NCBI RefSeq assembly: GCF_019649055.1
Contig: NW_026570310.1
Span: forward strand, 186,001-250,000
From: Paramacrobiotus metropolitanus
Taxonomy: Eukaryota > Tardigrada > Eutardigrada > Parachela > Macrobiotidae
Length of the DNA stretch: 64,000 bases
Direction of reading: 5' to 3'
Part shown: one piece after another, positions 32,759 to 44,495 of the stretch
How positions within the stretch are numbered: position 1 is the stretch's first letter
How the letters are laid out: each line of letters begins with the position of its first letter
Notes under the pieces: model-generated
What the model was told of the DNA's origin: nothing
Databases searched by the model: none
What the model saw: only the letters and a program-made list of their open reading frames with translations
Position numbers and translations under genes: made by a program

Positions 32759-35700
32759 CCTTTGTCACGGCCCGTGGTGGTGCAGCACTCGGTCCAGACG
32801 TGCCTAGTGCAGATGACGCAGTCATCGAACCGGCCATCTTCCGCGGGTGTGGGGACTTTCGTGGTGTTTTTACTGCCGGCGGTCCCTCTGCTGACGAGCC
32901 CGTCGAGGCGTTCCTGCGGGAGCAACAGCTTTGAGGTGTGTCTTCAGTGGCTTATTCTTTGGGTGGCAGTTACAGCGATGATGGCGGCGCAGAGCCCGTT
33001 GCAAAATTTCGCTTCTTCCGAAACTGACAGGTGACGCGATTCATGTCGTTATGGATTTCAAGCCGTTGCATGCCGCGCGACAAATTGAAATTCAGGAATG
33101 TTTTGGACATCGTAATACAGACTGAATCATTCATGCATATACCTTCCGTTTAATGCGCTTGATTATTTGTAGCTCCGGCAATCATCTTTATTGTTATTAT
33201 TGTCGAGCTACAGTAGCAGCTTACTCATAGATCTTGACAAATTATTTTCTTCAAAAGGAATCACATATAATCGCTTCGTTGGACAAAGTTATTTATTATG
33301 CCCGTTTTAGGCTTTGTATCTGTTGATTGTTTAGAGTACTGAGTAATTATTCTGGAAAAGCTGGCAGTCGGCATTTTGTGACAGAAGGTACATGATTTTC
33401 TAGGGGGAAACGGAATATTCGGTCCGCAGCGCTTATTGCGCTAGTGTTTTGGACGAACTATAACAAGGGCGTAAATCAAGCTGCATTAGAGACTTGCTGA
33501 CGCAGAGTTAGATGTGTTCAAAAATTAGATGTTTGCTGAAGCGCATTTGCGAAGTCCGCAGAATGCCACTGCGAATCGGCCGCATTCCATAGCTGACAAA
33601 ATATTCTGCTCCCATAATATTGCAACTACATGTTCCACTCTTGTTATGGCAAATAATAACGCATCCCACGTCTTCACCTGAAGCATCGGTGTGAACCCCA
33701 ATATTTCAAGCCTAGGACTTATGATTCGACAAAAACAGGAAAACGTGATGCTGCACCGCACGATCGGGTCGGCTGAATGCAATTAAATATCAGCCTTAAA
33801 GCCGGCATACAGCCGCTTGCAGGTTAGAATTCTGGAAGGGGGTGGGGTAGCACGTACACCAATTTTCTTCAGGGGCCCGCTGACGTTATCATTGGAGGGT
33901 ACGCTGCTTATCAGTCCGTTATAAATAGTGGATTTAGTGTAAACACACATACCGCGATAACAGCGCATGACAGTATGCCCTATTTTGCTGATTGTGAGGC
34001 CATGGACTGCCCGAATATTCAACAAACTTCCTACCGATTTTCTTGCTGAGTTGTTTCTGGTTCTTGTTCCAGGGACTTCTGTCAGGTGTGATTGATTTAA
34101 TTGGTTCAAACCTAGCACGAATAACGATTAAAGTACGTATATCGCAAGTGTTTCAACATACCTGCATAATATGCTCGAGTCGACTCGCCGTGCGCCTTAT
34201 TATTCCATCGGACACCTATTCATATAAGACGTAAAGCTTGGGAACGGAAGGTATCCAGCAAAGCAGTTTTTAAATTCAGCCACGTTGCAGTTTTATTTGT
34301 TATTCGCATGAACCATAAAAAAAACCCGGCAAAACCCGGCAAAAAGCCCGGCAAAAAACCCGGATACAGAAAAAACCCGGCAAAGCCTCGCCCATAGATT
34401 TGTTATTATCGTTTCGACGCTGTAGTGTTCATGTCAGTCCAAAATCCCTAGTTAGTGCAGTAGACTCATTTGATTGCGCCGCTAGGTCGTTACAATGCGG
34501 TTTTGCACATCTCTTCCAAATGTTTTTCGATAAGTCAATCCGCATCGGCGTTTGATATACCTAGCTCATGCTTAATTTAAAGGTAAAATTCCTGGAACCT
34601 TATCGTCTCGCCTACTCTGCACGACTATCCAACACCAGGAGAGTTGTCGAGCAGTTGCGGATCATCTACAAGCTGATTTTCTAAAAGACGGATATTTGTA
34701 CGCCGCCTTCTCAAAAGATCGCTCGGTCCTCATCCTCTTCGGCAACCCTAAATCGATACCTTGTTTCAAATGCCGCATTCCAACTGTTATTCAGTTGTTC
34801 AAGGCAGTACGTATGATAAGTCTCCGTCTTCAGGCAAGGTCCACCAGTAATATTCTTCGACCACTCATTCCGTTATTCATTTGTACGTGTATGGGGTCCA
34901 ATTAGGCTTCTGCTTCGAGGTTACATCATACTGCTCAGGTTCCATCCTGGTTTTCTTAAGTAGCACGCGCGAAATTTTCGTTTGCTCTTGAGATCACCTC
35001 GGTGTATAGTGTGCGGCGGTTGGGCGAAACAGTCGTGCTAGCAGGATTAATGTTGAAACGTGGTAAATAAAGATATGCAGCTAAGTGGTCATTTGAGACG
35101 TGTTGGTAACCCATATTCGCAAGAACTGAAAACATTGTTAAAATGTTCGACGTACAAGGAGTCGATTTCATGACAAAGTGTTAAGTCTCGGCTTTCGATA
35201 CAAAGATTAAAATGGATATATACATAATCAGCCGTGCAGCAGATTAAGGGCGAACTACGAAAATATCGTGTGGCATGTTCAAATTTTAGCCGGAAAATGG
35301 TAAATTTAAAGTATATTTGCCGAGCGAAATTAAAAATTCTTAATGTCAATCGTAAAACTTTGATACGATAATACGTAATTATAGCGGGTGAAATTTAAAT
35401 GCTAGAATGCTAGTCAAAGCCGGAGCGTGCACGACTCGAGTAATTTGCGCGTGTAATAATGCACTAGCGGATACAGATTTGAGATTTGACTAGTAGTGCA
35501 CTGCTGGCATTTGTCTGAAAATCTTTCAAAATTTTCGAAGATTGGACAACTAATTAAAGAACAGTAACAGTAGCAAGTCTTAATATTAAGATGCCAAAGA
35601 GATAACTTTTTCGCCGGCATCGTGAATTTGGGAACTGACTGCAATTAAATCATAGTAAAACTTTAGTTACAGCCAGTGGACGCACGGAAGACGTTTTCCG

Positions 35701-37094
35701 GGTTCTTTGGAAATCATGCTATATAACAGAAAGGAACAAGTTACGGAAAAATCATCCCCATTTTTGTTCCGCTATTGCACCGCAAAGTCGTTTACTTGGT
35801 GACACCAATGAAAATCAGCCGACCGTATAGATCAAGCGGATACCTCTAAAACTTGCCAGATATCTGTATGTTCGAAACCTACACGCCCACTTCATCGAAT
35901 TTAAAATTTACACAAACGACACCGCATTTAAAATAGGCTAACACTGACAGAATCTGGGTGCAGCAAGAGTGATATCCGTGCCATGAGCGAAGATCGAGGG
36001 CATAATCAACAGAACGGATTGCAATTCATGATAGAACGCACTGTGACGCTACAATTTCACATCCCATTCCGCGCACGAAACTCATGTTGCCCACTGACAA
36101 GCTGTCCCCGGCATCCACCAATGCAGTAGCAGGTCGTCCATTTATTCAGCATAAGTAGATATGTTATGACTGTGACTGCGGCTTCAGCTCGCTTCCTTCA
36201 AACGCTCGATTTCGCAGTAGACGAGCGTGTAACCTCCGCGAGCGTATTCCAGCGCGTTTTTGCATTTCTGGGGTGACGTCGTCTGGTTAATTCATGTCCA
36301 CGTAATGCGCGGCGGAAGTGCGGATGTGCCGATCGGGATCAGGCCTGGCAGGCTGGTCATGGGTATTCTTAAGCTCCGGATTAGTCGATACGGGCCCGGT
36401 GCGTTCCACTTCGTGTGTAAACGCGTACTGTATCGGTTGCGCCAAGTGTCCAACGTTGGCTACTGCTGGCCCATGCGGCCCTGATTAACGGCCGCACAAA
36501 GGATGCGAAATTGCCTGATTTCTTTCCTTGATCACGCCATGAAGTAAACGCTCACCATGCGCCGACGTAAGCTGTTCCGCAGTTGCCGTACTCGTATGCT
36601 CAAATATGGTTCGGCCCTTTCAGGAATTTAAATATTATAATCCGGAGCAACCTATTTAAAAGAATGAAGCAAGCAGGATTCAGTTACACATCATTTAGGA
36701 ACCTCTTTTCTCACGTCTCGCGCACGAAACTAAATAAGACTCGGTTTGCGCGGCTGTGTAATAAAGATAAAAGATCCCAAGTGAGGCATGCCACATTGGT
36801 ATCAGCCGTGGCTTCACTTTATTGAGCAGATGAAACGATGAATATTGCCCCGTAAAACCTTTATTTTTGATTATCTTATAGCTGCAAGCCCACCTCCAAC
36901 GCATCTGCTGTTAAATAAACGTGATCTTTCGGTCACTGGTAAAAACTTAGTACCACGAACTTCTACCGAGTTTGAATTGGGAGATTGTTTCAAATTGACA
37001 TCTGCTAAGCACCTCGTCGTATAGACGGGATACGGTGATCTGTAGATTTTCCGATCGGAAATTCTGTCCGAGTGTGCATTCCACCCATTTTCGA
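32759..37094. other. No gene recognised, apart from a short tandem repeat
   Basis: A GC-rich patch at 32760-33030 and many short frames lack motifs. The tandem repeat at 34318-34385 is listed separately. A GC-rich patch at 36170-36500 has open minus-strand frames but nothing recognisable. Confidence 0.35.
34318..34385 (+). repeat. Short tandem repeat aaaacccggc
   Basis: Six imperfect copies of a(n)cccggc with variable A-run length. Confidence 0.85.
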
Positions 37095-37274
37095 TTATTG
37101 GTGTTGTGGTGGCACCGTTTGCAGGAGCGCATTGGCCCATATAAATACGGTAATACGGATTGCATAAGCAGTCCTTGACGGATCAATGTTTAAGTCCAGA
37201 CTTCCCGCATCATTTGATTTTCCTGAACTGAATGCCCCGAAAATAATAAGAATTAAGAACACAATTTTCTCCAT
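36871..37274 (-). CDS. Secreted-protein-like coding region in two adjoining frames
   Basis: ATG at 37274 opens a frame with a clear signal-peptide-like start (MEKIVFLILIIFGAFSSG), ending at 37095. A second, overlapping frame (to 36871) carries CNPYYRIYMGQCAPANG, a CLADVNLKQS stretch and a C-terminus with SRCVGGGLAAIR. Together they suggest a small cysteine-containing secreted product whose frames are now offset, or separated by an intron I cannot place. No family is recognised, and no poly(A) signal or upstream exon was found. Confidence 0.3.
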
Positions 37275-37904
37275 AGTCTTAATCCGTGACACTCGTGACC
37301 TAAAAGTCGTACCATGACCTCGCAAATGATAAAACTGTCACTATGAGAATGACCTTTTATTCGGTACTGACACCATTTTTTTATCCGGTACTTTTCAAAT
37401 GGAGATAACACATTCAATTGCAAATAAGAGAGCGCATGTGGGTCGGTCGGCGTGGAGTTGGGTGAAAATGATGCACTGTTTGATGGGAAACAGGATTCAG
37501 GTAACCGAGTTTCGTTGTGGCAGGATTTCCGTGCTGGAAGCATCCGTAGAATTTACGAATTGTCTTTTGCTTTTTGGCATAAGCCATCCACGTAAAACGT
37601 TCCGACTTTACTTCCCTTTCCAAATGAGCAGTTTTCCCAATACAGGATAACCACCTCCCTTTTTTAAATGACTGCGAACGTTGGGACGGCGTTTTAACGA
37701 CCGACAGTTAGGTTTTTTCTAACAGTCGAGAGTACCCAAAGAAATGGCAATCGCTAGCAAACTAGGGCACCCGAAACGGACATATTCCACTAAATGTACC
37801 CATAAAAAGTAAATCGACTTCCTGCGCACAGTGGCTCAGTGTTTATCGTCCTGGCTGCAGTAGTTGATGAATTTTTTGATAAAAATGTATTTACCCATTT
37901 TCTT

Positions 37905-38213
37905 TCGCGATAGCAGCTGCCGCGGGGTCCGAGGCCGTTCGGATCTCCGTCTATGATTGTTGCATATCAATTGAAATTGCCGACGGAATTCAGTTTCTAC
38001 ATCAGCGAAAAATCGTACACGGCGATCTTAAGCCGGGAAATTTCCTAATACTGTAAGCACATCGGTAACAACGAGGACAGAGTTGTCATCGGTGACCTAG
38101 ACGGTTTCGTTAAATTACAATTTTTGTCGCCTCTCCCTGGCGTGGTACGTCAAGCGTTTGGCACGTTACGCAACATGTCACCGGAGATGCTGTTCAAATA
38201 TACGATCACCTAA
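37905..38213 (+). pseudogene. Protein kinase fragment (catalytic loop to APE region)
   Basis: The first frame reads EIADGIQFLHQRKIVHGDLKPGN, an unmistakable kinase subdomain VIb with catalytic Asp in HGDLKPGN. About ten bases after its TAA (38055) the next frame continues with RVVIGDLDGFVKL (the DFG position, here DLDG) and GTLRNMSPEMLF, the end of the activation segment. The two halves are in different frames. The N-lobe (glycine loop, VAIK lysine) and the C-lobe beyond the APE-like motif are absent. A gtaagc word at the break resembles a donor, but there is no room for an intron. This is probably a host kinase pseudogene cut short by the neighbouring Gypsy fossil. The nearest family is not assignable by eye. 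Confidence 0.7.
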
Positions 38214-39090
38214 GTTTACGACTCAAATACGCGATAGGTCTCCAGTTGGCCGCCACATCCGCTGGCTTCTCCCGAGGACACTGCATGAGCACAGCCCCGA
38301 CTGCAATAGTGCTGGCATCCACCACGACGCGAGATAAGGCTTCAGGATCGTACCGGGCCAAAACCGGCGCCGTGACCAATGCTTCCTTTAGCTGTTCAAC
38401 TGCGTGGCACTGTTCTTCTCCACATTCAAAAGTAATTTTCTTCGGAATAAGCATCTGTAAGGGTTCCGCGATTTCTTGAAGGTTTTTAACAAATTGCCGG
38501 TAGTAGCCAACCATGCCCAAAAATCTCAAAATTTCTTTTTTATCTTTTATAGGGCCGAATTCTTTAGCTACTTGAATCTTTTCCGGCTCCGTACTGATTC
38601 CATACTGATCCACGGTATGTCCCAAAAATGTTATAGAATTAACAAACAACTCAGTCTTCTCTGGGTTGATTTTCCAACCACACTCTTGAAGTCTGAGAAA
38701 TGACACCTGCAAATCCCGCATGTGATTCGCTACATTCTTACTAAAGACGGTAATGTCGTCTATGAAAACGAGAACGTTTCTCCATTTCATGTTCGCTAAT
38801 GTGAGGTCTATTGCACGTTGAAAGGCAGTAGGCGCATCCTTCATGCCAATCGGTAACACTTTATAATGAAATGTAAACTCTTCTCCGACCATCGTTGTTT
38901 TACAGCGATCTTCCGGCTTAAACTTCATCTGCCAAAATCCCGACTTAATATCTATCTTACTGAATACTGTAGCTTTATCTAGAGCGTTTAGGATATTGTC
39001 TTCTCTAGGAAGAGGATAACGGCTACCCTTTAGACGATCATTAAGTTTGCGAAAATCAACCGCCAGACGCCGGCATTTATTTTCTTTTTA
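38206..39090 (-). pseudogene. Gypsy-type pol fossil: reverse transcriptase and RNase H start
   Basis: Reads (minus) through RRLAVDFRKLNDRLKG and YPLPRED, FSKIDIKSGFWQ, YKVLPIGMKDAPTAFQRAID, VLVFIDDITVFSK (YxDD position) and FLGMVGYYRQFVKN, to PVLARYDPEA..VVVDAS, the start of RNase H. This is the standard Gypsy/Ty3 order. The 240-codon frame at 38206-38928 is uninterrupted, so this fossil is younger than the scrap at 17.2 kb. Integrase, protease and LTRs are not visible around it. Confidence 0.85.
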
Positions 39091-40312
39091 AATATACATA
39101 CTGGACTTCCCCAGGAAAATTACAGCGGAGCTCCTTCATATGGTCTCAAAATTCTCCGGTATTAGAGCTGCTAAGTTAATCGATTTACCGACGTGCACAA
39201 ATATCGTCGCACACGGCGAACAGGCGATTGCAATATCAGTGCCCCGTTGAAAATGTGGAAGTTACGGCAAAACAAACCAGCTGCGGTTATGAACCACTAA
39301 TCTCAGAAAATTACACCTTTGGCACAGATGGCCGTGGTTGTGGTTTTGAAGGATGGTTGTCTGCGGGAGATCGCACAGACCTGATTGCGGTTTGTTATGC
39401 ATGTTCCCTCTGTGGCACATGCATGGCCACAGCGAGTGATATCGATCCCGGTCCTGCTCCAGCAGGATGATGATGTGTGCGTCATCACTTCGTGGCACAC
39501 GCATGGCCACGGAGTGATCATCGATCTCCCTGGCTGCTGTTCGCAGGAGGATATATAATGTAAATGTTCATACGCATTAAAGGAGGCAGTATTTGGCAGT
39601 TGCTCGTTTCTGGTTGTCCTTGGCCTTGATTGTAACGTTTACGTTATAGCATATAGCCGTTGTTGCTCGCCAGCGGAAGTTAACGGGGCATGGGATACAT
39701 TTTGGCCGTCAAAATACATCCTAACATGTAACTTACATCTATAACCATATCCGGACTGCGACAGTAGGCGACCCTGTAAGAAGGGCGTACGAGAAACTGA
39801 AGTTGGTAGATCGCATTCTATTTTATGTCAGAAACCATTTAGAAGCTTTATAAATGTGGTGTACAGATTTACAACCCCGTCCTTGGTAGCATCCAGTTAT
39901 CTGATCGTCCGCATGGAGATGATCCACGAGAATAATCCTATAAACGATGACGAATTTGAATTCCATTTATTTACGAATCCTTACTCGCCGACTGGTCAAC
40001 ACCCATCACCTACCTACATATCCACCAACCAGTCCATTCCGATGGTCGCAAGAATACACTTCACCTTATTAAACGCCCACGCAGATTGCAGCAAAGACGG
40101 TATCCGACGAAGAATTTCTCCGTCCGGCTGTTCAAGAAGAGCAAACCGGACCTTCTGATGCCCAACCAGGACCGTCAACGGCCCCAACCATAAACGTTTG
40201 GTCCGACACGTTTACCCTTAAGAAAGTCGCTCACAACCGGCACAAAAAATTCGACTACCACCAGTACTTTTACAGCTAGAAGATCAAATCGCTGCCCCAA
40301 GAGTTCGACACG
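39091..40312. other. Mostly no gene; one 78-bp tandem duplication
   Basis: tgtggcacatgcatggccac (39411) and cgtggcacacgcatggccac (39489) head two roughly 75-bp similar units that run on through gtgat.atcgat. A TATA-like ggatatataatg follows at 39550. The arrangement resembles a promoter or LTR fragment, but no gene is supportable. Confidence 0.4.
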
Positions 40313-40627
40313 GTGACATCTTTGCAAGCGATTCCTGAAATTTCCCAGGCCGTATGGGAGCTCTTCTCGAAAGATTTCAACCCCGATGATATTGGCTGCA
40401 TAACAATATTTACAAGGACCATGGAAAACCCGATGCATCTCAAGATGCAATTTTTCAGTAATTTTAGTCCGCGTGACCTGACAGAAATGGCGCTTCCCAA
40501 CTTCATCCCTGCAAATCTCTCAGCCATTAAGGGAAACAGAAGGAATACGAAAATCGATATCAAGGCATCAAAAGATGTGACAGAAGCGTTTCAGAATACT
40601 ATGATGTTAACGGGCACTAAAAATTAA
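40313..40627 (+). CDS. Unrecognised coding-like ORF
   Basis: An open frame of 104 codons with protein-like composition (ISQAVWELFSKDFNPDDIG; FSNFSPRDLTEMALPNFIP), ending TAA at 40625. A Pro/Ser/Gln-rich stretch in an open frame just upstream (40110-40200) may belong to it. No family is recognised. The frame is preceded by old element debris, so it may be a relic. Confidence 0.3.
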   Translation: MTSLQAIPEISQAVWELFSKDFNPDDIGCITIFTRTMENPMHLKMQFFSNFSPRDLTEMALPNFIPANLSAIKGNRRNTKIDIKASKDVTEAFQNTMMLTGTKN

Positions 40628-41310
40628 ACAAGCTAATATGGATTAGAAGGATGTGTATCCTACATCATTGTTCCATATTGTGTTTGTCTTGCAGATATTT
40701 GAAGTGAACGTTCAAATCAAAATGACAACATAACTGCCAACTCATATATCTACTTGGAGTCTTACGCAATCAGTCGGCGAATATGATGGCACAGTTGCTA
40801 AACGTATTGTTCAACTTCATGAAGACGACACATTTTCCCGGACTTGGAATCGCGCAATCGCTACACGGAAAACTCATTGTTATCGAATAAGAGATGTAAA
40901 AAGAAAATCTGTTCAAATTCGTTTAAGATTACAATTTTCAGACAAAACCACCTGCGTTCATATTACTAGTGCCGAGCGACACCACTGCACTTGATCTTAC
41001 TTCAGCTGCGTGGAAAATGTTCCAGATGAGCGATATTATCATTGTAGATAATTGCTCGAATATATAATTAAAAAATCAGAGAAAAATAATATGCAAAAAA
41101 GAGGGCGCTGCCCAAATTAGTGACGGTCTTAGCTTGTCAGAAAAATTGATATACACGCTAACATCGTTGCTATTTTGGGAACCACCAATGCATTAAGGAT
41201 AGCGGCACGCTAGTGTTTATACTGAACAGTCAGCACGATTACTTATAATAAAGGCGGCCTTGGAAGAAATTAGTACCGCGGTTTTGAGAGGATCCGAACA
41301 TACCGGTTTG
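40628..41310. other. No gene recognised
   Basis: AT-rich, no motif or repeat seen. Confidence 0.4.
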
Positions 41311-41760
41311 GTAACGGTGAGTAAAGAGTGAGCGGTGGTAAAGAGTGAGCAGTGTAACGTGAGCACAGTAGAATAAGTGACGTAACGTAACCACACGAGA
41401 GTAACCGGCGCAAAGTAACCATAAGAATTTGAAAGGCGTAACGTAACCACAAGAGAGTGATCGGCGTAACGAAACCACAAGAGAGGAAGCAGCGTAACGT
41501 GAGAACAGAAGAGTGAGCGGCGTATCGTAACCACGAGAGAGTGAGCAGCGCAAAGTAACCACGAAAGATTAAGCGGCGCAAAGTTACCACAAGAGAGTAA
41601 GCGGCGCAAGGTAACCACAAGAAATTGAGCGACGTAACTTATCCACAAGAGAGTGTGCGGAGTAACCTAACCATAGGAGACTAAGAGATATAACGCAAGC
41701 ACGCGAAAGTTAGCAGCGCAACGTTACCACGCGACAGCAAGTAACCACACAAGAGTAATG
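41311..41760. repeat. 28-bp minisatellite, about 16 copies
   Basis: The unit is approximately gcggcgtaacgtaaccacaa followed by gagagtga, with degenerate copies throughout. Consecutive copies around 41518-41690 are exactly 28 bp apart. The reverse strand is open in all three frames (41217-41648, 41239-41562, 41270-41620). These open frames are a by-product of a unit with no reverse-strand stops and a length not divisible by three, so I do not call a gene. Confidence 0.85.
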
Positions 41761-41784
41761 ACGGCACCGCTTCCTTCGGTGGAT

Positions 41785-41863
41785 ACCGCGGCGCGTAGCG
41801 CCGCGGTGGATAATCACTAGCAACTACCGCGGCGCGTAGCGCCGCGGTAGTTGCTAGTGATTA
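41785..41863. repeat. Perfect 53-bp palindrome with an adjacent copy of its core
   Basis: 41811-41863 has two exact 25-bp arms around gta. The 23-bp core accgcggcgc-gta-gcgccgcggt (41826-41848) also occurs at 41785-41807. It is very GC-rich and lies between the minisatellite and the end of the transposase-like gene. Confidence 0.9.
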
Positions 41864-41870
41864 TTTATTA

Positions 41871-42479
41871 TTATACGCATATAAATTTTTTATTATGCGA
41901 ACATTTGAATGCAGATAATTCTAATTTTAATTTAAAAGTTTCACTGGAAAACATTTTTACTAACCGAATTTTGTGCCGATAGTCGCCGCACGTAGCGCAC
42001 AAATCCGAAAGCGGGTTCATGATGGTGATATGCTTGAGATCACGGTCCCAGATCCGACGGAAAGATCGCTCGCTAACGGGTGTGCCACCAGACTCTTCGC
42101 AGGTCTTGCGATACTCTTTCAATAAACAGATCTTCACCGTTGCCGCTGGAAGGAAGATCCTGGCGTACAGTGCATTCCTTGTGGGAGCAGGCGACGGTAA
42201 TCCGAAAACCTCTGCTTTGTGCAGAATGAAATGCTTTACGTCCTGGATTTGGCCGTCGGTGAGAGTGTGAGCCGCTGCTCTCCCCTTTCCCTTATGCTGG
42301 ACAGTTTCAATGCCGGATCCCGTAAGATGCTTCCTTAGAGGATTGATCTGATTACGTGAGACGTTAAAAGCATACGTAAATCCTTTCAAACAAAGTGACG
42401 TTTTGACATCAAAGCGGAACTGCATAATGTCTCGCTGCTCCGTATTCGCACAACGGAATAAATTAATGCTGGAAGATTT
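41871..42479 (-). pseudogene. Transposase-like protein fragment (metazoan repeat family)
   Basis: The 184-codon frame from an internal Met (42425), open back to about 42479, reads EQRDIMQFRFDVKTSLCLKGF, FAFNVSRN-like NVSRNQINPLRKHL, GLPSPAP, then IFLPAATVKICLLKEYRKTCEE, SFRRIWDRDLKHITIMNP and SDLCATCGDYRHKI. I know this order (CLKGF, NVSR..I..L.KHL, GLP.P, LPA, F..IW...I....P.SDLC..C) from a multicopy protein family in cnidarians, sponges, fish and other animals. It is thought to be transposase-derived, with a zinc-binding CxxC before the catalytic domain. The catalytic domain is absent, so this is an N-terminal fragment. The stop falls only 8 bp from the palindrome. Confidence 0.5.
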
Positions 42480-44495
42480 TCCCTAGAAGAAACATGTGCC
42501 GCTCGACGGGAAACAAACTGGCTATTTGCTCTGGCGTTCGCATCAGAAGAATGACGGTAGAAGGAAGATACGTACTAATGTTTAAGGCTTCCAATTTTTT
42601 TAACTATTGCTGAAGCTTCTTGGAAATTTGATATTTCCTTACGTTTTTTATAGTACACTTATGTCTATCCACTTATGTTTTATGTAAAGGTACTGCTTAT
42701 CCACTTTTTTCTAGAAATATTTCGTTTTCACAGTGATTGCACACCCGAAATTATAAGGCAGCGTGGGTAAGAAAAGTGAGCGTAACAAGGTGCAGCTGGC
42801 TTCAGTTTCTGCAACAGAAGTACCCGTTCACGGGGACGATGATTTCTGCTTTCTACGGGTTTACACCTTACATAACGCATTTTTAAGGTGCGTAGCGAGA
42901 CCGCCTGTTGCAGACAGCAGATGTTACCTTGTAATAATCAAAGACGGAGACGTCTCCAGCTCACCTAAAATCTGCAATTCTGGCCGTGGTAATTTTGACC
43001 GCCAGCACAGCGCGCATATACAGTTGCCATTGATGCTTTGTGGTAGAAGAGGGAGCGGTAGATATCCCGGCGATAGCACTCTCACATGAACGATTCCAAA
43101 TTAATGATCAAGATGTTTGAAATTGCTAACGACTCGGTCAGGCAGACCAAGAGAACAAGAGAGTCTTCCTTCTGCTTATTCTGGAAAAAGGGAATTATTA
43201 TCTAGGTAGGTGCATCGATGTACCTGCCTCTACTTGTGTCAGCCAAGGTGAAAAGGCGAAAAGCTTCTGTCCGCCTTCCAAAAAAACATCACGAACACTC
43301 ATAGGTTTTGTGTCGCGAAATTTGCTAGTGCCTTTTTATTTCTTCCCCTTGTCTCAGGGATTGGCGTAATTAACATTGCTGCCGATTAGTTTGTAGACAC
43401 GCCGCTCCAGAAGACATTATCAGAGGGCGCCTTGACGAGCTCAGTGCCGTGGCCGCGAACAGGGTACTCGCTTTTCGCAAAATCATTTATTTAAAAAATT
43501 AGACTGTTATGAGGGGGTTTTGTGACATTTATACGAAGTCAACAGGAAAAAATCTCTGATATTCTTGCCAGAATACAAATTGGCAAGTTTTTAAGCATAT
43601 CCGCGAGCCTCTTTAATCAAAGATATCTGCATTCGTCATCGCTTACCCTAAAGTATTTCGCTGATAACTGTTATATTAGATGTCTATGTACATAGGCGCG
43701 ATTATGCGCTTATTCAGGCATTAAGATTATGTCCCGCTTAGGAGTCTTGCCAGAAGATTTGCGCAAACTTGCGAAAGACCAGGTTCATGAACCGCTCCAT
43801 GATTCCGAAACGCCCGTTTCGCTAGAATATCGCGGAGCTGACAGCCTGACACCATGAAATGTGCCGGCACTAGCAGCGAATTGTGCTTATTTGTGCTTCG
43901 AGTGTCATAGGGCGTGATTGGTGATGCATAAAAATGTGGACTAGTAAGTTCTTCCAGTAAGTTTGCGGACTAGTTCATGCATTACTAATTCCTTCGCTCT
44001 ATTCTATTTTAAGTCTGCAAAATACGCCAGGTGCTTTTTCTAGTTTCTAGGCTACAGCTCCAGATTGTTCAAGCAAATCGTTGCGGAGAAAAGTTTTTGA
44101 ACGTATTAGTGGGCGCCGCTACGGTAGATGATACGATTAAACTGCATTGTTAATAGCAACGGCTTATCACGTCACATTATTCATTTTATGAGTGGCACAG
44201 CCAGTATTCGTGCGCCTTTGGACACACGTTGGTGGGAGCATGGTATTAGGCGGAGGCAAAACCATGGTGCGCACTGAGATGGCCGGATAGACAACAACCT
44301 TGGTAATGACATCATTCACCGTTTGAGTATTACATCCTCGGCTACAGCAGTTACTGCAATGGTTCGATTTGCATCGTCTTGCATCGTCTGCAATGTTTTG
44401 ATTCTGAAGCCCTTGCATCAAATCAATGGACGTTTGCTAAATAAAACCAAGTACGAAACTCATAAAAAGGATAAGCGAGCGTTTATTCGTGTATC
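42480..44495. other. No gene recognised
   Basis: Open frames such as 42763-43089 (plus) and 44167-44421 (minus) have no recognisable domain. No repeats of note. Confidence 0.35.

Noticed and set aside
34318-34385. Regularly spaced short repeats considered as a CRISPR-like array
   Set aside because: The units are 10 bp with no spacers; it is a simple tandem repeat in a eukaryotic setting.
41217-41648. Three overlapping 107-143-aa minus-strand ORFs
   Set aside because: They are translations of a 28-bp tandem repeat, not independent genes.
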